NCBI GenBank assembly: GCA_001632435.1
Contig: KV423958.1
Location: 124,001-188,000, forward strand
Direction of reading: 5' to 3'
Length of the DNA stretch: 64,000 nucleotides
Origin: Calocera cornea HHB12733
Lineage: Eukaryota > Basidiomycota > Dacrymycetes > Dacrymycetales > Dacrymycetaceae
Part shown: piece after piece, positions 10,968 to 22,266 of the stretch
How positions within the stretch are numbered: the first letter of the stretch is position 1
How the letters are laid out: each line of letters begins with the position of its first letter
Notes under the pieces: generated by a model
Seen by the model: only the letters and a program-made list of their open reading frames with translations
Told to the model about the DNA's origin: nothing
The model's database searches: none
Translations under genes and position numbers: made by a program

Positions 10968-11861
10968 CTACGAGAACACGTCCTCGGGATTGTCCGCATT
11001 CACGAGCCCGAGCGGCTCCTGCCCCAGCGCCTCCTCGATTCCGCCCTCATGGTCAAACACGTCCTCGCCCTCAATGAGCTCCTTGTGCGCGACCTCGCCC
11101 AAGTCCAGGTGGTCGAACCCGCCAGAGGGGAACTCCTCGCCCAGCAGTTCGCCCTCCTCGACATCCACGTCCACATCCGCACCGACGTCCACCTCGTGGC
11201 CTGGGAAGCCGGGGCCGGGAGCATCGAACTCCGCCGACGTGGGTGCAGGGACGTTCAGGTCCGCGTCCTCCTCCTCACCCTCCTCCGCACCAGGCTCAAC
11301 GTCCATCGCGCTCTCCACACCCGCCTTATCCTCCTCCTCGCCTTCCTCTCCCTCCTCGCCCTCGTCCCCATCCTCCCCCTCATCCTCATCAGCACTCATC
11401 TTCACCTCCATACTAAGCGGGTGCGGCCTCGCCTCCGGCTCCTTGGGCGTCTGGATGCCCGAAGCGGGGAAGCTGCCCCCGTCAATGGGGGTCACGTCGC
11501 CCGGCTCGTGCGACTCCTCGTCATCGTCGTCCGAGCCCGCTTCGCCCTCCTCTCCCTCCGCGCCCGCGGCCCCGTGCTCCGCTGCTGCGCCCAGCGCCTG
11601 CTCCAGCGCATAGTCGTCCTCGTCGTCGCTCCATTGCTACCCAGCATAAGCATCAGCATACCTTGGCAAGCCACGAGCGGGAGGGAAAGGGGGGCGCACG
11701 AGCTTGTCATCACTCTTGACCCACTGCATGAGCTTCAGCCCCGGGCTCCCGCCAACGGGGGCAACCCACTGCCTCTTCCAGGGCTGGACGGGCAGCAAGA
11801 GTGCTCGGCGGTACGCCTCGTTCGCGCTTGCCTGTGCTGGCCGTCGGTTCGGACGTGACAT
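10968..11861 (-). CDS. Acidic protein with BCL7-like N-terminal motif
   Basis: 276 residues from exons 11861-11700 and 11636-10968 (63-bp intron). The N-terminus contains QPWKRQWVAPVGGSPGLKLM followed by QWVKSDDK. This resembles the conserved start of BCL7 proteins, SWI/SNF chromatin-remodelling subunits, which have a Trp-x-x-x-Trp-Val element and a following K/RWV element; the assignment is an inference. The rest is strongly acidic, with long Glu/Asp runs and a C-terminus rich in LGEE and GFDHLDLGE, as expected of a disordered nuclear protein. The 3' end lies 113 bp from the SLD2 stop, so the two genes converge. An upstream in-frame ATG at 11906 is possible. Confidence 0.7.
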
Positions 11862-12340
11862 GCTCGATGTTGGTTTTGGAGCGCGTGAGCAGCGGGAGGG
11901 TGACAAGGGACGCGCCGGTAGTCTATGCGTTTGTGGTGGCGGGAATCAGGGACCGAAAATGGCGGTGGCGCGCCCCTCCCCTCACGTGACCTGTAGTGGC
12001 TGTGCGGAGGGTTCTTACGCGACCTCGGGGGAGTGGTGCCGTGATCGGCTGTCGATTGCACGCTCGGGATTGAGGAGGGATCTGCCGGGCGCACTTCCCC
12101 CTCTGCCCTACAACCACATCACAGCGCTGGCCAATCAGTCTAGACCAGTCTGGGGGCGAGCCACATTATTTCAAGGAACGGAGTGGGCGGATTCGGGCGT
12201 CCCGGAGGTACCGCGGGTGAAGGACGGCCTCCCGGGTAATAAGAAGGCCAACAACTTGAAGATCATCAGCCTGCTGTGCACCTCTGCTCTTCCTCCCAAC
12301 CCACCACCTCCCCGACCCTGAGGTCGCGATCCACCGCACC
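11862..12340. promoter_or_regulatory. Divergent promoter region, BCL7-like gene and MFS gene
   Basis: 479 bp between outward-facing starts. CCAAT occurs on the minus strand near 12131-12135 (ATTGG as CCAATCAG on plus). No other element was seen. Confidence 0.4.
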
Positions 12341-14082
12341 ATGGCCGACCCGAGCACCGACGCAGCGCACTCTGAGCGCACCCCGCTGCTCGCAGGGGAG
12401 CGCGACGCCTCCCCGCCCGCCATCGCGACCGGCACCCACTCCTCCTCGTCCACCACCCTCGCCGACCAGGAGGCCGACATCGACCCGCCCTCCCCGAGCA
12501 CGGAGGACGAGGACCGCCCGCTGCCGCTCTGGCAGATGTTCCTCCTCTGCTTCGCCCGCCTCGTCGAGCCCGTCGCCTTCTTCTCCATCTTCCCCTTCGT
12601 CAGCCAGATGATACACGAGAGCGGCTCGGTCCCGGACACCGACGTCGGGTTCTGGAGCGGGTGGATCGTGCGTCTCACAACGCCCCTCCCACCGTGCTTG
12701 CAACTGACGACGAGTACAGGAAAGCTCCTTCTCCCTCACCCAGACAGTGTTCATGCTTTTCTGGGGCCGCGCCTCCGACAAGTATGGCCGCAAGCCCGTG
12801 CTCATCGCCTCCCTCTCGGGCGTCGCAATCGCCTCGGTCCTCTTCGGCATCTCCAAGAGCGTGTGGCAGATGATCATCCTTCGTTCCCTCGCGGGCGTGT
12901 TCGCCGGTACGATTGTGTAAGCCCGTCACGAACGCACCGCATGCCGCTCACTCATGCCGACCGCTTCCATCTGCACAGCACTGTGCGGACGATGATCACG
13001 GAGAATTCCACGCCGAAGACGCAGGCACGCGCCTTCTCCTTCTTCGCCTTCGCGGGCAACCTGGGCATCTTCATGGGCCCCCTGATCGGCGGCGCGCTCT
13101 CAAAACCCGCGGAGCAGTGGCCCATGGTCTTTGGCTGGTCCACCTTCCTGAAGCAGTATCCCTATCTGCTGCCGTGCATCGTCTCGGGCGGGCTGGCTGC
13201 CGTGGCTGCGGTAATCAACCTGATCTGGCTGAAAGAGGTGCGTCGCGCTTCCCCTCCCCGCACAACATGAAACTGACCAATACCCCGCAGACCCGCTCTC
13301 TGCAAAAGCATCACCACGCAATCGTGATCCAGCCTCCCTCGGTGCGCGAAGTGCTCTCCGCGCCGGGGGTCATCCCCGTGCTCTGCGTGTTCGAGTACGC
13401 GCTCCTGCTCGGCGTGGCCTTCACGGCCGTCTGCCCAGTCTTCTTCTGGACGCCGATCGAGCTCGGCGGGTACGGCTGGGAGGCACCCCAGATCTCGCTC
13501 TACCTCGCCGCGGCCGGCATCTCCCAGGCCATCTGGCTCCTCTTCGTCTTCCCCCCGCTCGTGAATCGCATCGGCACGGGCACGCTCCTGCGCATATGCG
13601 GGTGGTGCTGGCCCATCGGGTTCGTCCTCCTGCCCGCGATGAACCTCCTCCTCCGGCACCAGCAGTGGACAGCCTTCTGGGTCATCATGCCGTTCATCGT
13701 CATCCCCAGCGCGGGCGTCAGTATGGCTTTCAGTGCGTCCCTGCCTCTCCCTCCAATGTAATGCTCGCTGACCAGGGATCGTGTAGCCGGCGTCCAGCTC
13801 GCGCTGAACGACATTTCCCCGAACCCGCTCGCAGCAGGCACGCTGAACGGCATCGCCCTCTCGCTGCAGTCCGCGGTGCGCGCGGTCGCACCGGCCATGT
13901 ACACGACCCTCTACGCATGGGGCGTGAAGGAGGGCATCCTCTGGGGCCAGCTGGGCTTCGTCATCCTCACCATTACCTCTCTCGGGTTTATCGTGCTCCT
14001 CAGATGGCTGCCGGAGAAGGCGGAGGGGAGGCCGAAGAAGAAGGTGGATGTGGAGGAGACACAAGGTGGGGAGGAGCACTAG
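12341..14082 (+). CDS. MFS transporter of the DHA1/ZIFL type
   Basis: 506 residues from exons 12341-12667, 12720-12916, 12979-13237, 13291-13732 and 13787-14082; introns 52-62 bp. After a disordered 60-residue N-terminus come about 12 hydrophobic helices. Between helices 2 and 3 is the MFS motif A (WGRASDKYGRKPVL), and helix 4 starts with the conserved Arg (IILRSLAGVFAG). Helix 5 contains the antiporter-like motif C region (GNLGIFMGPLIGGAL). The opening block PLPLWQMFLLCFARLVEPVA is typical of fungal members related to zinc-induced facilitators and tetracycline-type drug/H+ antiporters. The location is the plasma or vacuolar membrane, and the substrate is unknown. It ends in a charged cytosolic tail. 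Confidence 0.9.
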
Positions 14083-14294
14083 ATTGGAAGGCGCGGGGGT
14101 GCATGGGATTCATCAGGTGCATTAGGCATGCATTGCATTCATGTAGACTAGTCACACGTAGAAATCGACACCGTGGAGGTCCACATCGCGCATCAACGAT
14201 GTACAGCTCAATTTGCTGAGAAGATCCTTCCGCTCAACTATAGCTTGAACAGCTCTGGCTTCATGTTCTGTGCGCGGTGTCAATATCGGGTTGG

Positions 14295-15681
14295 TCAGAG
14301 CGACATCATAGGACGCACCATCTTACACAACCTCGCCACCAGTCCAGCGAGCTGCATCTTCGTGCCCACACCCTCGAGGACGCGCATATGGGTCCATCCA
14401 ATCTCCTGTGAATCCAGTCAGTCCGTGTTATCGCCAAATTTTGTGGCACAAAGCGTACCCGGATGTACTCCAGTTTTGTGTATTCCGGCAAGCTGATACC
14501 CACTCAGTCAAAGCGCATGATATTGGTAACGCAGTGCTCACTCATTGAACGTCTTGGTCACCCTAAACAGCGTCACCACAATATCCACCGCGCTATACCC
14601 TTGATCCCACAGCTCGTCCAGCTTCTCCATTGCGCTCCCGATGTCGCCTTTGTGGCAGCTGCGCAGCATCCCCTGGATGAGCACGGGATGCGGCTGGTCG
14701 CACACTTTGAACACGTTATCGCCGTTGACAAAGCCGAAGCCAGACCAGGTGGATTGCAGATTGTTGATCGCTTGCCGCATGTCACCTTCGGCGGTGAAGA
14801 TCAGCGCTGTGAGGCCCTCGTCATTGTATTTGACCTTTGCAGTGTTAGCGTTGAAGGACCCGACCGAGACTTCGAAGACAAACGCACCTTCTCTGCCTCG
14901 CATATCTCTAGCAACCGCTTCAGCACCTCCTGGTCCCGCAGCTTCGTGTATCTGAGGATAGCGCAGCGACTCTGTATAGGCTCGATGATCTTGTTGGACT
15001 GGTTGCATGCAAGGGCAAAACGGGTGGTGTTGGAGTAGATTTCCATGGTTCGTCTTAAGGCTTGCTGAGCACCGGACGTCATGCTGTAGAGTCAGTCTCC
15101 ATGAGATCGCTGAAAGCGGGGAGTGGTAGGATGGCTCACCTGTCTGCCTCATCCAGAATGATGATTTTGTGTCGCCCTGGAGGTAGGGTGACCTTCTTCT
15201 GAGCGAATGACTTGATCTTATTACGAACGACGTCGATACCACTGAAATTCACGTCAAGACAAATCTAACAAGAACATATTCGACGCATACCGCTCGTCTG
15301 AGGCATTCAACTCTAGCACGCCCTCCTTATATGCATCCCCCAGCAATGCATGCGCCAGACAATGTATGCTGGTGGTCTTGCCGATACCTGGCATGCCCTA
15401 TACCACTATTAGAGGCAAACTTCGTCTTTCTTGGGTGGTACAACGCACCGAAATGATAATGTGGGGGCAATTGCCATCGCGTGCAATGACCTTCAACCGG
15501 TCGATGGTGTCCGCATTCCCCACCACATCGTCGAGGACCTTTGGTCGGTATTTCTCCACCCTAACCAGGATATTAGTAGAGAGAGGCGAGATCACGTAAA
15601 TTATGCGTACCATGGCATCTCGTAGGTGGGCTCGGGTGCCTTGCCATTGGCAACTTCCTTCCCTTTGCTCGATGCGAACAT
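14295..15681 (-). CDS. RFC4: Replication factor C subunit (yeast Rfc4 / human RFC2)
   Basis: 341 residues. Exons on the minus strand are 15681-15611, 15560-15449, 15397-15291, 15241-15140, 15083-14888, 14834-14542, 14492-14459 and 14405-14295; introns 49-56 bp. It is an AAA+ clamp-loader small subunit that opens PCNA with ATP. Visible motifs are the RFC-box start [15 protein letters not shown], Walker [30 protein letters not shown], Walker B IILDEADSM, and the SRC arginine-finger motif in [27 protein letters not shown] is sensor 2. The C-terminal collar ends [13 protein letters not shown] and so on. The Walker A wording and the [12 protein letters not shown] block match yeast Rfc4 rather than Rfc2 or Rfc3. 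It shares a 155-bp divergent promoter with the seryl-tRNA synthetase. Confidence 0.95.
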
Positions 15682-15836
15682 GTCGTGGACAGTGAGGAGG
15701 TGTTCTGCGACGATCCAGTCAGGGCTCGACGCGTCGACGCGTCTGCCGACATGACATCTGGGGAGTCCCGGAAGCATTTACCCGTCTCGTCTTCGTCTCC
15801 CGAAAAATACCAACCTCAGTTTCTGCTGTCCTACGA

Positions 15837-17620
15837 ATGCAGCGATGCGTGTGTTACTCGCGGTACGCTGAGCGCCGAGCATCAAGGTGTCTTCAATGGC
15901 AAAGTCATCGCTCAATATCGTTTGTCCGATCCGAAAATTTCGTCCTCCCCACCGGTCGTAAGAACACCTTTTCCCCAACAACCGTGGAAACTGGGCTGAA
16001 TGAGCATCGATTTAGCATTAGAGGCCCCGAAACTTCCGCTCGCTGAGTTTTCGGAGAATATTTCAGCGGTCGCTCGAAATGCAGCGGCTCGGAAAGTGCC
16101 TATACCGGATCTCGACAAGCTCCCTACTTTAGTCAAGGAAACGAAAGAGCTCCGCCAGAAGGGTGGTCTTCTGAACACACGCCGCAATGTGCTCAGCGAC
16201 GAGATCAAAGCCTTGCCAGCATCTTCGCCGGAGAAAGTGCGTGCTGTTGCCGAGGCTCGAGACATACGAGAGCAGGCGCAGAAAGTGCGCCATGACGAGA
16301 TCGAGCACCAGAACACGTGTCATCAGATCGCCATGGCCATCCCGAACTGGTCACACAAGGATGTCGCAATTGGAGACTACAGTCGCATCAAGCAAATTGC
16401 CGAGGGAGGTCCCAAACCCATCGAACTCGACGGCAAACGTGACCACACGAAAATTGCTGCCGCGCTGGGCCTGCTGGATCTCACCTCTGCCTCGATGGTC
16501 TCTGGCCATTCGTGGTACTATTTGCTGAACGAAGCTGTCGCCCTTGAACAAGCTCTGGTCAACTACGCTCTGTCCGTAGCCAGCTCAAATGGATGGAAGA
16601 TGATCACGACGCCCGATGTCATTAAAGCTGATATCGCATGGCGATGCGGGTTTCAGCCTCGAGAGGACGATGCTGGCCAGACATTCTTTGTCGAATCTTC
16701 CTCCACTCGAGCAAAGAAAGTAGGGAGACGGGACAGTGGCCCGGCCGCCAAACCAACTCCCAGAGACATCGAAGACGAAGCTCTGGTCTTGGCCGGAACG
16801 GCCGAAATACCGCTGGCGGGCCTGTTTGCGTCACACGTATTCAAGCCCGAGATGCTCCCGATGACCGTTGTGGGCCTTGGCAAGGCTTTCAGGGCAGAGG
16901 CTGGCGCTCGCGGTACTCAGACACGAGGACTTTATCGCGTTCATCAGTTCACTAAGGTCGAATTGTTTTCGGTAACCGATGCAGAATCCAGCGAACAAAT
17001 GATGGAAACAATGCTGTCACTGCAAACACAGATCATCGATGGCCTCGGTATTCCATACAGGTGAGGACGTTTCCATCAATACTAAGCCTTCTCGCTTATC
17101 ATGTGGCAGAGTGCTCGATATGCCCACAGAGGAGCTAGGAGCATCCGCATGGCGGAAGTACGACGTTGAAGCGTGGATGCCTGGGCGCGGCGAATGGGGC
17201 GAGGCATGTCGAATAACGCTTATCGGCTGCACTGATCCTTATGGAGACTAGATCTGCTCATTATCAAACTGCACGGACTACCAATCACGCAGGCTCAACA
17301 TCCAGTACTTCGGCCCAGGTCGCTCCCGGTTTGCGTCCCGAACAACTGGTGGCACAGGGCACAGGTACAAGGCGGACCCTCTGGAGACCGCGCAGAGCCG
17401 ACGGGAGAAGCATCTAGATAAGCACTTTGCCCACACGCTGAATGGTACGGCAGCTGCTGTACCACGATTGATCATTGCTCTTCTCGAGAATGGTGCTGTC
17501 TTCATTGACGGACAGGCAGTCAGACTACGATTGCCGCAACGGCTGCGGCGGTTCTGGATTGGGTGTGAAGACCGAGTTGAATGGGTTGAGACTGGTCTGT
17601 CGCTGTCGTCAGAAGACTAG
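15837..17620 (+). CDS. DIA4: Mitochondrial seryl-tRNA synthetase
   Basis: 540 residues from exons 15837-15957, 16022-17060, 17110-17203 and 17252-17620. It charges tRNA-Ser in mitochondria. Exon 1 encodes about 40 residues rich in Arg and Ser and free of acidic residues in the first half, as in a transit peptide. The N-terminal tRNA-binding helical arm follows ([20 protein letters not shown]). Class II motifs are visible: motif 1 helix ([20 protein letters not shown]), the TAEIPLAG serine-binding loop, motif 2 ([20 protein letters not shown] then [10 protein letters not shown]), and motif 3 ([19 protein letters not shown]). The third intron (17204-17251) is GC-AG. Length is normal for fungal mitochondrial SerRS. 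Confidence 0.93.
17204..17251 (+). other. GC-AG intron
   Basis: Donor GCATGT and acceptor ACTAG, 48 bp, in the mitochondrial SerRS gene. It joins GRGEWGE to [14 protein letters not shown] in frame, which is the expected order for this family. No GT donor nearby preserves the frame. Confidence 0.75.
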
Positions 17621-17924
17621 ACGGTGGTTCACGGCGGCTCATTAGGATCAGCGTAGGAGTGAGTCAGCCGGAAGAGGGCGGCGTAATGATATCGATGAAA
17701 TGACGCTTGGCAAGCGCCTATTCTATCAAGGAATCGGAATCACGTCTCACCACAAGAGAGATGAATAAGACCAACGCCTCGGATTGTCCATTCCCCCTCC
17801 ACCTTTGTCAAGTTGTTCGAACACGCGACTCGGGACAAGTCTACCACACACACGTACGTAGAATCAGGACAACTCGGCCCCTAACCCGTCCACATTTAGA
17901 CGACGAGCCGACTTGCGCGCAGTT
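17621..17924. other. Intergenic between convergent genes, nothing recognised
   Basis: 304 bp between the SerRS stop codon and the 3' end of the first O-methyltransferase gene. Confidence 0.4.
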
Positions 17925-19551
17925 TCAGACACGCTTGGCTCGGATTACGGAGGTAGCGCCTCGATAATCCGTCTTACTCTCGAACTTCCATGACGTCCCC
18001 TGCAGCAGATCTTTGAAATCCGACGCAGTGCGGCACCGAGCGCTGAACAACAGCATCATCGTAGCATCGAATAATGAAACTAATGCATGTGGTGAGTTGG
18101 AAAGAATTCTTCGCGGAACGACCACTTGGCTTACCGCAAGCATCACCATATCCCCATCCAGCGCCAATAAGGGCGGGGGCGACAATACTCATGCGCTGTA
18201 TTTCGCTCATTGAGTGACCGGATATGTGGTTGAAGAAATCTTCAAGAGATGTTGCCGCATCCTGAGGCTCTGCCGGTGTGTAGTTCACGATGAGCAGGAC
18301 CGTACCCGGAGGAGCTGCGGGGAGCAGATTCTATAACGCCTCAGCAAAGCACGAAAACAGTCGGCTTGACTCTGACCTCGAGAATATTTGCAGCGAGATC
18401 GTCCGGCCAATTGTGTAGAACGCTTTTTATCATGAACACATAGGGACTTCCCTCCCGGGCTGGAGGCAATACTGTCGGCTCGAAGAAGCTGTGCCCCAGG
18501 AAAGAGACTCTGCCGGCTTCCACAATTTCCGAAGCCTCCCTCTTCCAGAACTGGAATCAATCAGAAAAGATAAGAGACGTATGGCGTAGATGATACCGAT
18601 TCGGCCTCTGATATAACGGCTGGCTGATCTTGTAGCACCGCTTGCCAGCCCGGATACTGCTTTAAGAACTGCATGGCCAGTGCCCCAAATCCGGAACCCA
18701 CATCGACCAGGGTGATATGTGTTCCAAGATCCTCTACCGGTAAATCCACGACGAGTCCTGGATCTGCGATTCGTTCCCAGTCTTTCATGCCCCGGTTGAA
18801 CTCATCAGAGAGCTCTGGATTCTCTTGAAGCCACCCATAAAAATTGACCTTGTGGTATACGTCGAACGGAGTCTACCAGAACGTTGACATCAGTTTCTTT
18901 AAGAGCTCGGGAAGTACTACACACTGGATGCCCAGAATCTGATGGCATCTTTGCCGTCAACGCTAAGGTTGAAGCGGCCTCCATTCCTGCGTTCGTAGTG
19001 CCAGACAAATTTGCCACTGGAGCGTCGGGGAGCAAAGCCCGAGACGACCTTGTTGGAGCGTACCGACCCGCTGATGTCTCCTTGAAGTAGTCCCATGATG
19101 TCAGAACGTGCATGATAGAGCCTACATGCTTGGTTAGTCAAGTCGTTCTCCTGCAACGAGAGTCCTTACTCAGCTTGGTTGCGTTTATCCCGCTGCGGAA
19201 AGCCACTTCTGCGAGCTCGACTCCCGAAGAACCAGATTTCAACACTATCTCTGCCACGGTAGGGCGCGCCTGTGCCACAGCATTCATGGAGGACAAAAGT
19301 GAGAGAGAGAACTGATCCGCAACAGAGCGCTCGATAGGGTTCTGCACCAAAGAGATAATCCGGTGACAGAGTCCTAAAATCGCTTTCCGAGCATACCATC
19401 CTGTCGGACTGGGAAGACCGTCATCCCAAGGATGAGGAGAGGGATCGGTGCTGTCGAAAGGTGGTAGTCGTTCCTGTCTCAACGTATCCTGCAATACAGA
19501 CGCCGCCTTATTCAACGCTGAGACGAGTGTTTCGAGCTCGGTCTCCTCCAT
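17925..19551 (-). CDS. SAM-dependent O-methyltransferase, paralogue A
   Basis: 459 residues. Exons on the minus strand are 19551-19170 (382 nt), 19121-18925 (197), 18872-18597 (276), 18550-18377 (174), 18330-18135 (196) and 18079-17925 (155); introns 46-55 bp. It is a class I plant/fungal type O-methyltransferase. The N-terminal winged-helix dimerisation domain occupies about residues 1-190. The SAM-binding glycine motif is VDVGSGFGALAMQFLKQYP, followed by VLQD. The catalytic base lies in VLHNWPDD, where the plant enzymes have HDW. The C-terminus GDACVSLFDATMMLLFSARC carries the usual active-site methionines. The acceptor substrate is unknown, probably a phenolic hydroxyl. It is the most diverged of three tandem copies. 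ATG 19551 is chosen by alignment with the other copies; ATG 19638 is in frame. Confidence 0.9.
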
Positions 19552-20031
19552 CGGTTTGGAATGAATGAGGACTGGAGTCTGGAGGGAACTTTTGTAGTAT
19601 GGGGATCCAAGCTCGCGGATCCCGTCGGCGGGTATCACTTTCTAGTCCTCATGTGAAGAATGGGCCTGCGAGTCTCGGCGAGTGTGCGAAATCTGCCGGT
19701 ATGTCACGGGTCAGAAAGCGTCCATTCCATAAGGAGTAGTTCCTGACTGGCAGTTTGAGAGATTCTATCGCTTCTCGAGTAGATGTCTGACAAATTAGAA
19801 GCGGGAATGTGCTTCCGGAAGACGTTTCCCCTTATCAGCTTGTCGTCTACGCTCGGCAAAGGAACGGTTCCCCGAACGACATTGGTTGCGGATTGCCAAC
19901 TCACACATGAAGCGATGCGAAGATGCAGTTGTCTGCAGGTATGACGGTTAGACATCCGGTTCAGTATCATAACGACATGACACCAAGGCAAATGCTCTCG
20001 TAGCCTTGGGCGCCGTGAATCTTACTTCTCT
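19552..20031. other. Intergenic between O-methyltransferases A and B
   Basis: 480 bp. It should hold the promoter of copy A. Unlike B and C, no TATA-like element is obvious at about 50 bp upstream of the chosen ATG. Confidence 0.4.
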
Positions 20032-21666
20032 TCAGGCCCTGCGTGCTCTGAAAATGCAAGATGCGCCCCGCAGCAGAGTTCGTCCTTCCAATTTCCAGGG
20101 GGTGCCCTTCAGCACATCTCGGAAGTCCTCGATAGTTCTCTGGCGAGAGTTGAACAGGATCATCATCAGCATATCCAAATATGAGACTATTGAACGTCAG
20201 GGTGTGAGTTCGTCTGGTAGTCTGCAATGATCATGAGCTTACCCATGGCACTTCCTGCACCAAACCCTGCAGGGAGAGGCGTTGGAGCGGGAAGCTCTAG
20301 CTTCTGAATTGCTTTCATCGGCTTATGGCGTATCTGCTCGAAGAATGTATCTACAGTTAAAGGATGGTCGTGGGGAGTGGCCGGGTCCAAGTTGACAATT
20401 AACAATGTCGTGCCAGTGGGAGCAGCAGGAGCGATGCACTTCACAAGATCAGTGCCAGCTTCATGCTATCGTAATAGCCCTCACGTTCAGAATCATTTTG
20501 ACTGCATCATCGGGCCAGTTGTGGAGCACATTCTTGAGGAAGAAGACGTAGGGACAGTCGTCCGGTACCGGAGGTAGGGGCGTAGGCTCCAGGAAGCTGT
20601 GCGCAAGGAAGGTGACCCTTCCTTCGTTCAGCCCTTCGGGCATGTTGTCTTGCCAGAACTATGCTCATAGTCAGCCATAAATTCCAACGGTAAACTGAGA
20701 CAGTCAACCTGTCGTGTCTCCGCGATCACTTCGGCCGTGTCTTGTATTACTGCCTTCCAGCCCGGATAACGCTTCAGCAGCTGCATCACCAAGCCGCCCC
20801 GACCCCCACCAACATCGACCAGGGTGATCGTAGGTCCCAAATCGCTCAGAACGGCGTCAGCTAGAAGCCCTCTGTCTAAGCAGTTCTCCATTTCAGTCAA
20901 ACCTCGATGGAAGCGTTTGCGTTCCACCGGATGCTTGTCTATCCAGGAGTAGACAGGCATTTTGAAATACATCTCGAAGGCAGTCTTAATCACTGCCCGT
21001 CAGCAGCTGGCAAAAACTCGCTTCATGAGGGCTCACTGGATGTGCAGAGTCGGAAGGTAGTTGCGCCACCTGTGCCATGAGCGTAGCAGGAGGGGCGAAT
21101 GCTTTCGACATGGCGCTCAGGTGTGCTGTTTGACCGCCGCTGGGAGTCAAAGCTCGGGTGGATCGAGTTGGAACAATGTGATCGACAGAGACCTCCCTCA
21201 GATATCCTTCAACAGCAAGCATACGGGAGATAGACTCTGTGTTGTAGTCAGCATACGGACAACAGGGCAACTAGTTCGCCTTACGCAGCTTCGTAAAGTC
21301 AAGACCCGTCTTATCGGCCACCTCTCTCAAAGAGACTCCCTCCGGGCCTGCATCCAGGACTACTTCGGCAAGGGAAGGCTGTGTTTCGGTAGCGGCTGCC
21401 ACACAACCAGAAATGAGAAATCCAAGATGATGTACTTGAGCTCGCTCGGCGGGTTCTTGTACGAGCGCCGTGATCTGTTGGCAGAGGCCAATAATTGCCC
21501 GGCGTGCGTAGAAACTGACGGGATCGGGCACCCCATTGTCCAGAGGATGAGGTGCAAGGTCGTCGCTGCGTAAAGGCGGGAATCCTTGAGCGTCTATCGA
21601 TTCCTGGAGTTCTGATATAGCTATAGTCAGTGCGGATAGCAACGTGTCCATCTCTGTTGAACCCAT
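20032..21666 (-). CDS. SAM-dependent O-methyltransferase, paralogue B
   Basis: 460 residues. Exons on the minus strand are 21666-21285 (382 nt), 21236-21037 (200), 20984-20709 (276), 20658-20485 (174), 20438-20243 (196) and 20186-20032 (155); introns 46-56 bp. The SAM site reads VDVGGGRGGLVMQLLKRYP and the catalytic region NVLHNWPDD. The N-terminal domain contains FYARRAIIGLCQQITALVQ, nearly identical to copy C. Intron 4 (20439-20484) must end at GTGAAG to keep the frame, giving ILN-CIAPAAPTGTTLLIVN. The domain order and exon sizes equal those of A and C, so all three arose by tandem duplication. Substrate unknown. Confidence 0.91.
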
Positions 21667-22266
21667 CGTAGTGGGGCTTGGCGACCGTGCCCAGACCACA
21701 TTGACGACTCAGCTGTCTTATATCCCCGCGAGATACAGTGCCAAGATATGAATGGCTTTATTCGCGATCCATGGTTGTGGCTTGGATGGGGTAGCGCAGC
21801 TTCAACTGGAGAAGGGAGATGTTCGCGTCTAGCAGAACCGCAGGAGATGTACAGTAACTAGCCGAAAGATGAGCATGGAACTTTCCGGTTGCATCCAGCG
21901 GATCGACAGCCTGTTGGCTGACCCACAGCCGGAGGCGGTTAGACGTTCCTTCTGCAGGCTTAAATGATCCATAGATTGAGCAGTGGCAAGAAGCAAGGAT
22001 GACAATTTTCCGATGCGAGACAGAAGATGGAGTGAACAAGACCAACTGCAGGCCGGCGCGCGGTAGCTTATAGATCGATCATGATCTTTGATCCGTGCCA
22101 GTCCGAAATTGATGCCGGTCTCTTCTGATCGACTGTCGTTCGAAAATGCGTACATCCTAGCAAGTCAGGAATCGTTGTTGGCAAGCACATGCTCGCAAAT
22201 TCAAAGCAAGATCTTTCATAACTAAATCTATTATGCTCCGAACGTACTCTTGTCACAGGCCAGTCC
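21667..22266. other. Intergenic between O-methyltransferases B and C
   Basis: 600 bp. It holds the promoter of copy B, including a TATA-like element at 21717-21724. Nothing else recognised. Confidence 0.45.
21717..21724 (-). promoter_or_regulatory. TATA-like box of O-methyltransferase B
   Basis: GATATAAG on the minus strand, 51 bp upstream of the ATG. Copy C has a TATA motif at nearly the same distance. Confidence 0.5.

Noticed and set aside
13500..14079. Minus-strand frames over the MFS gene
   Set aside because: Antisense shadows; the plus strand shows MFS motif A and transmembrane helices.
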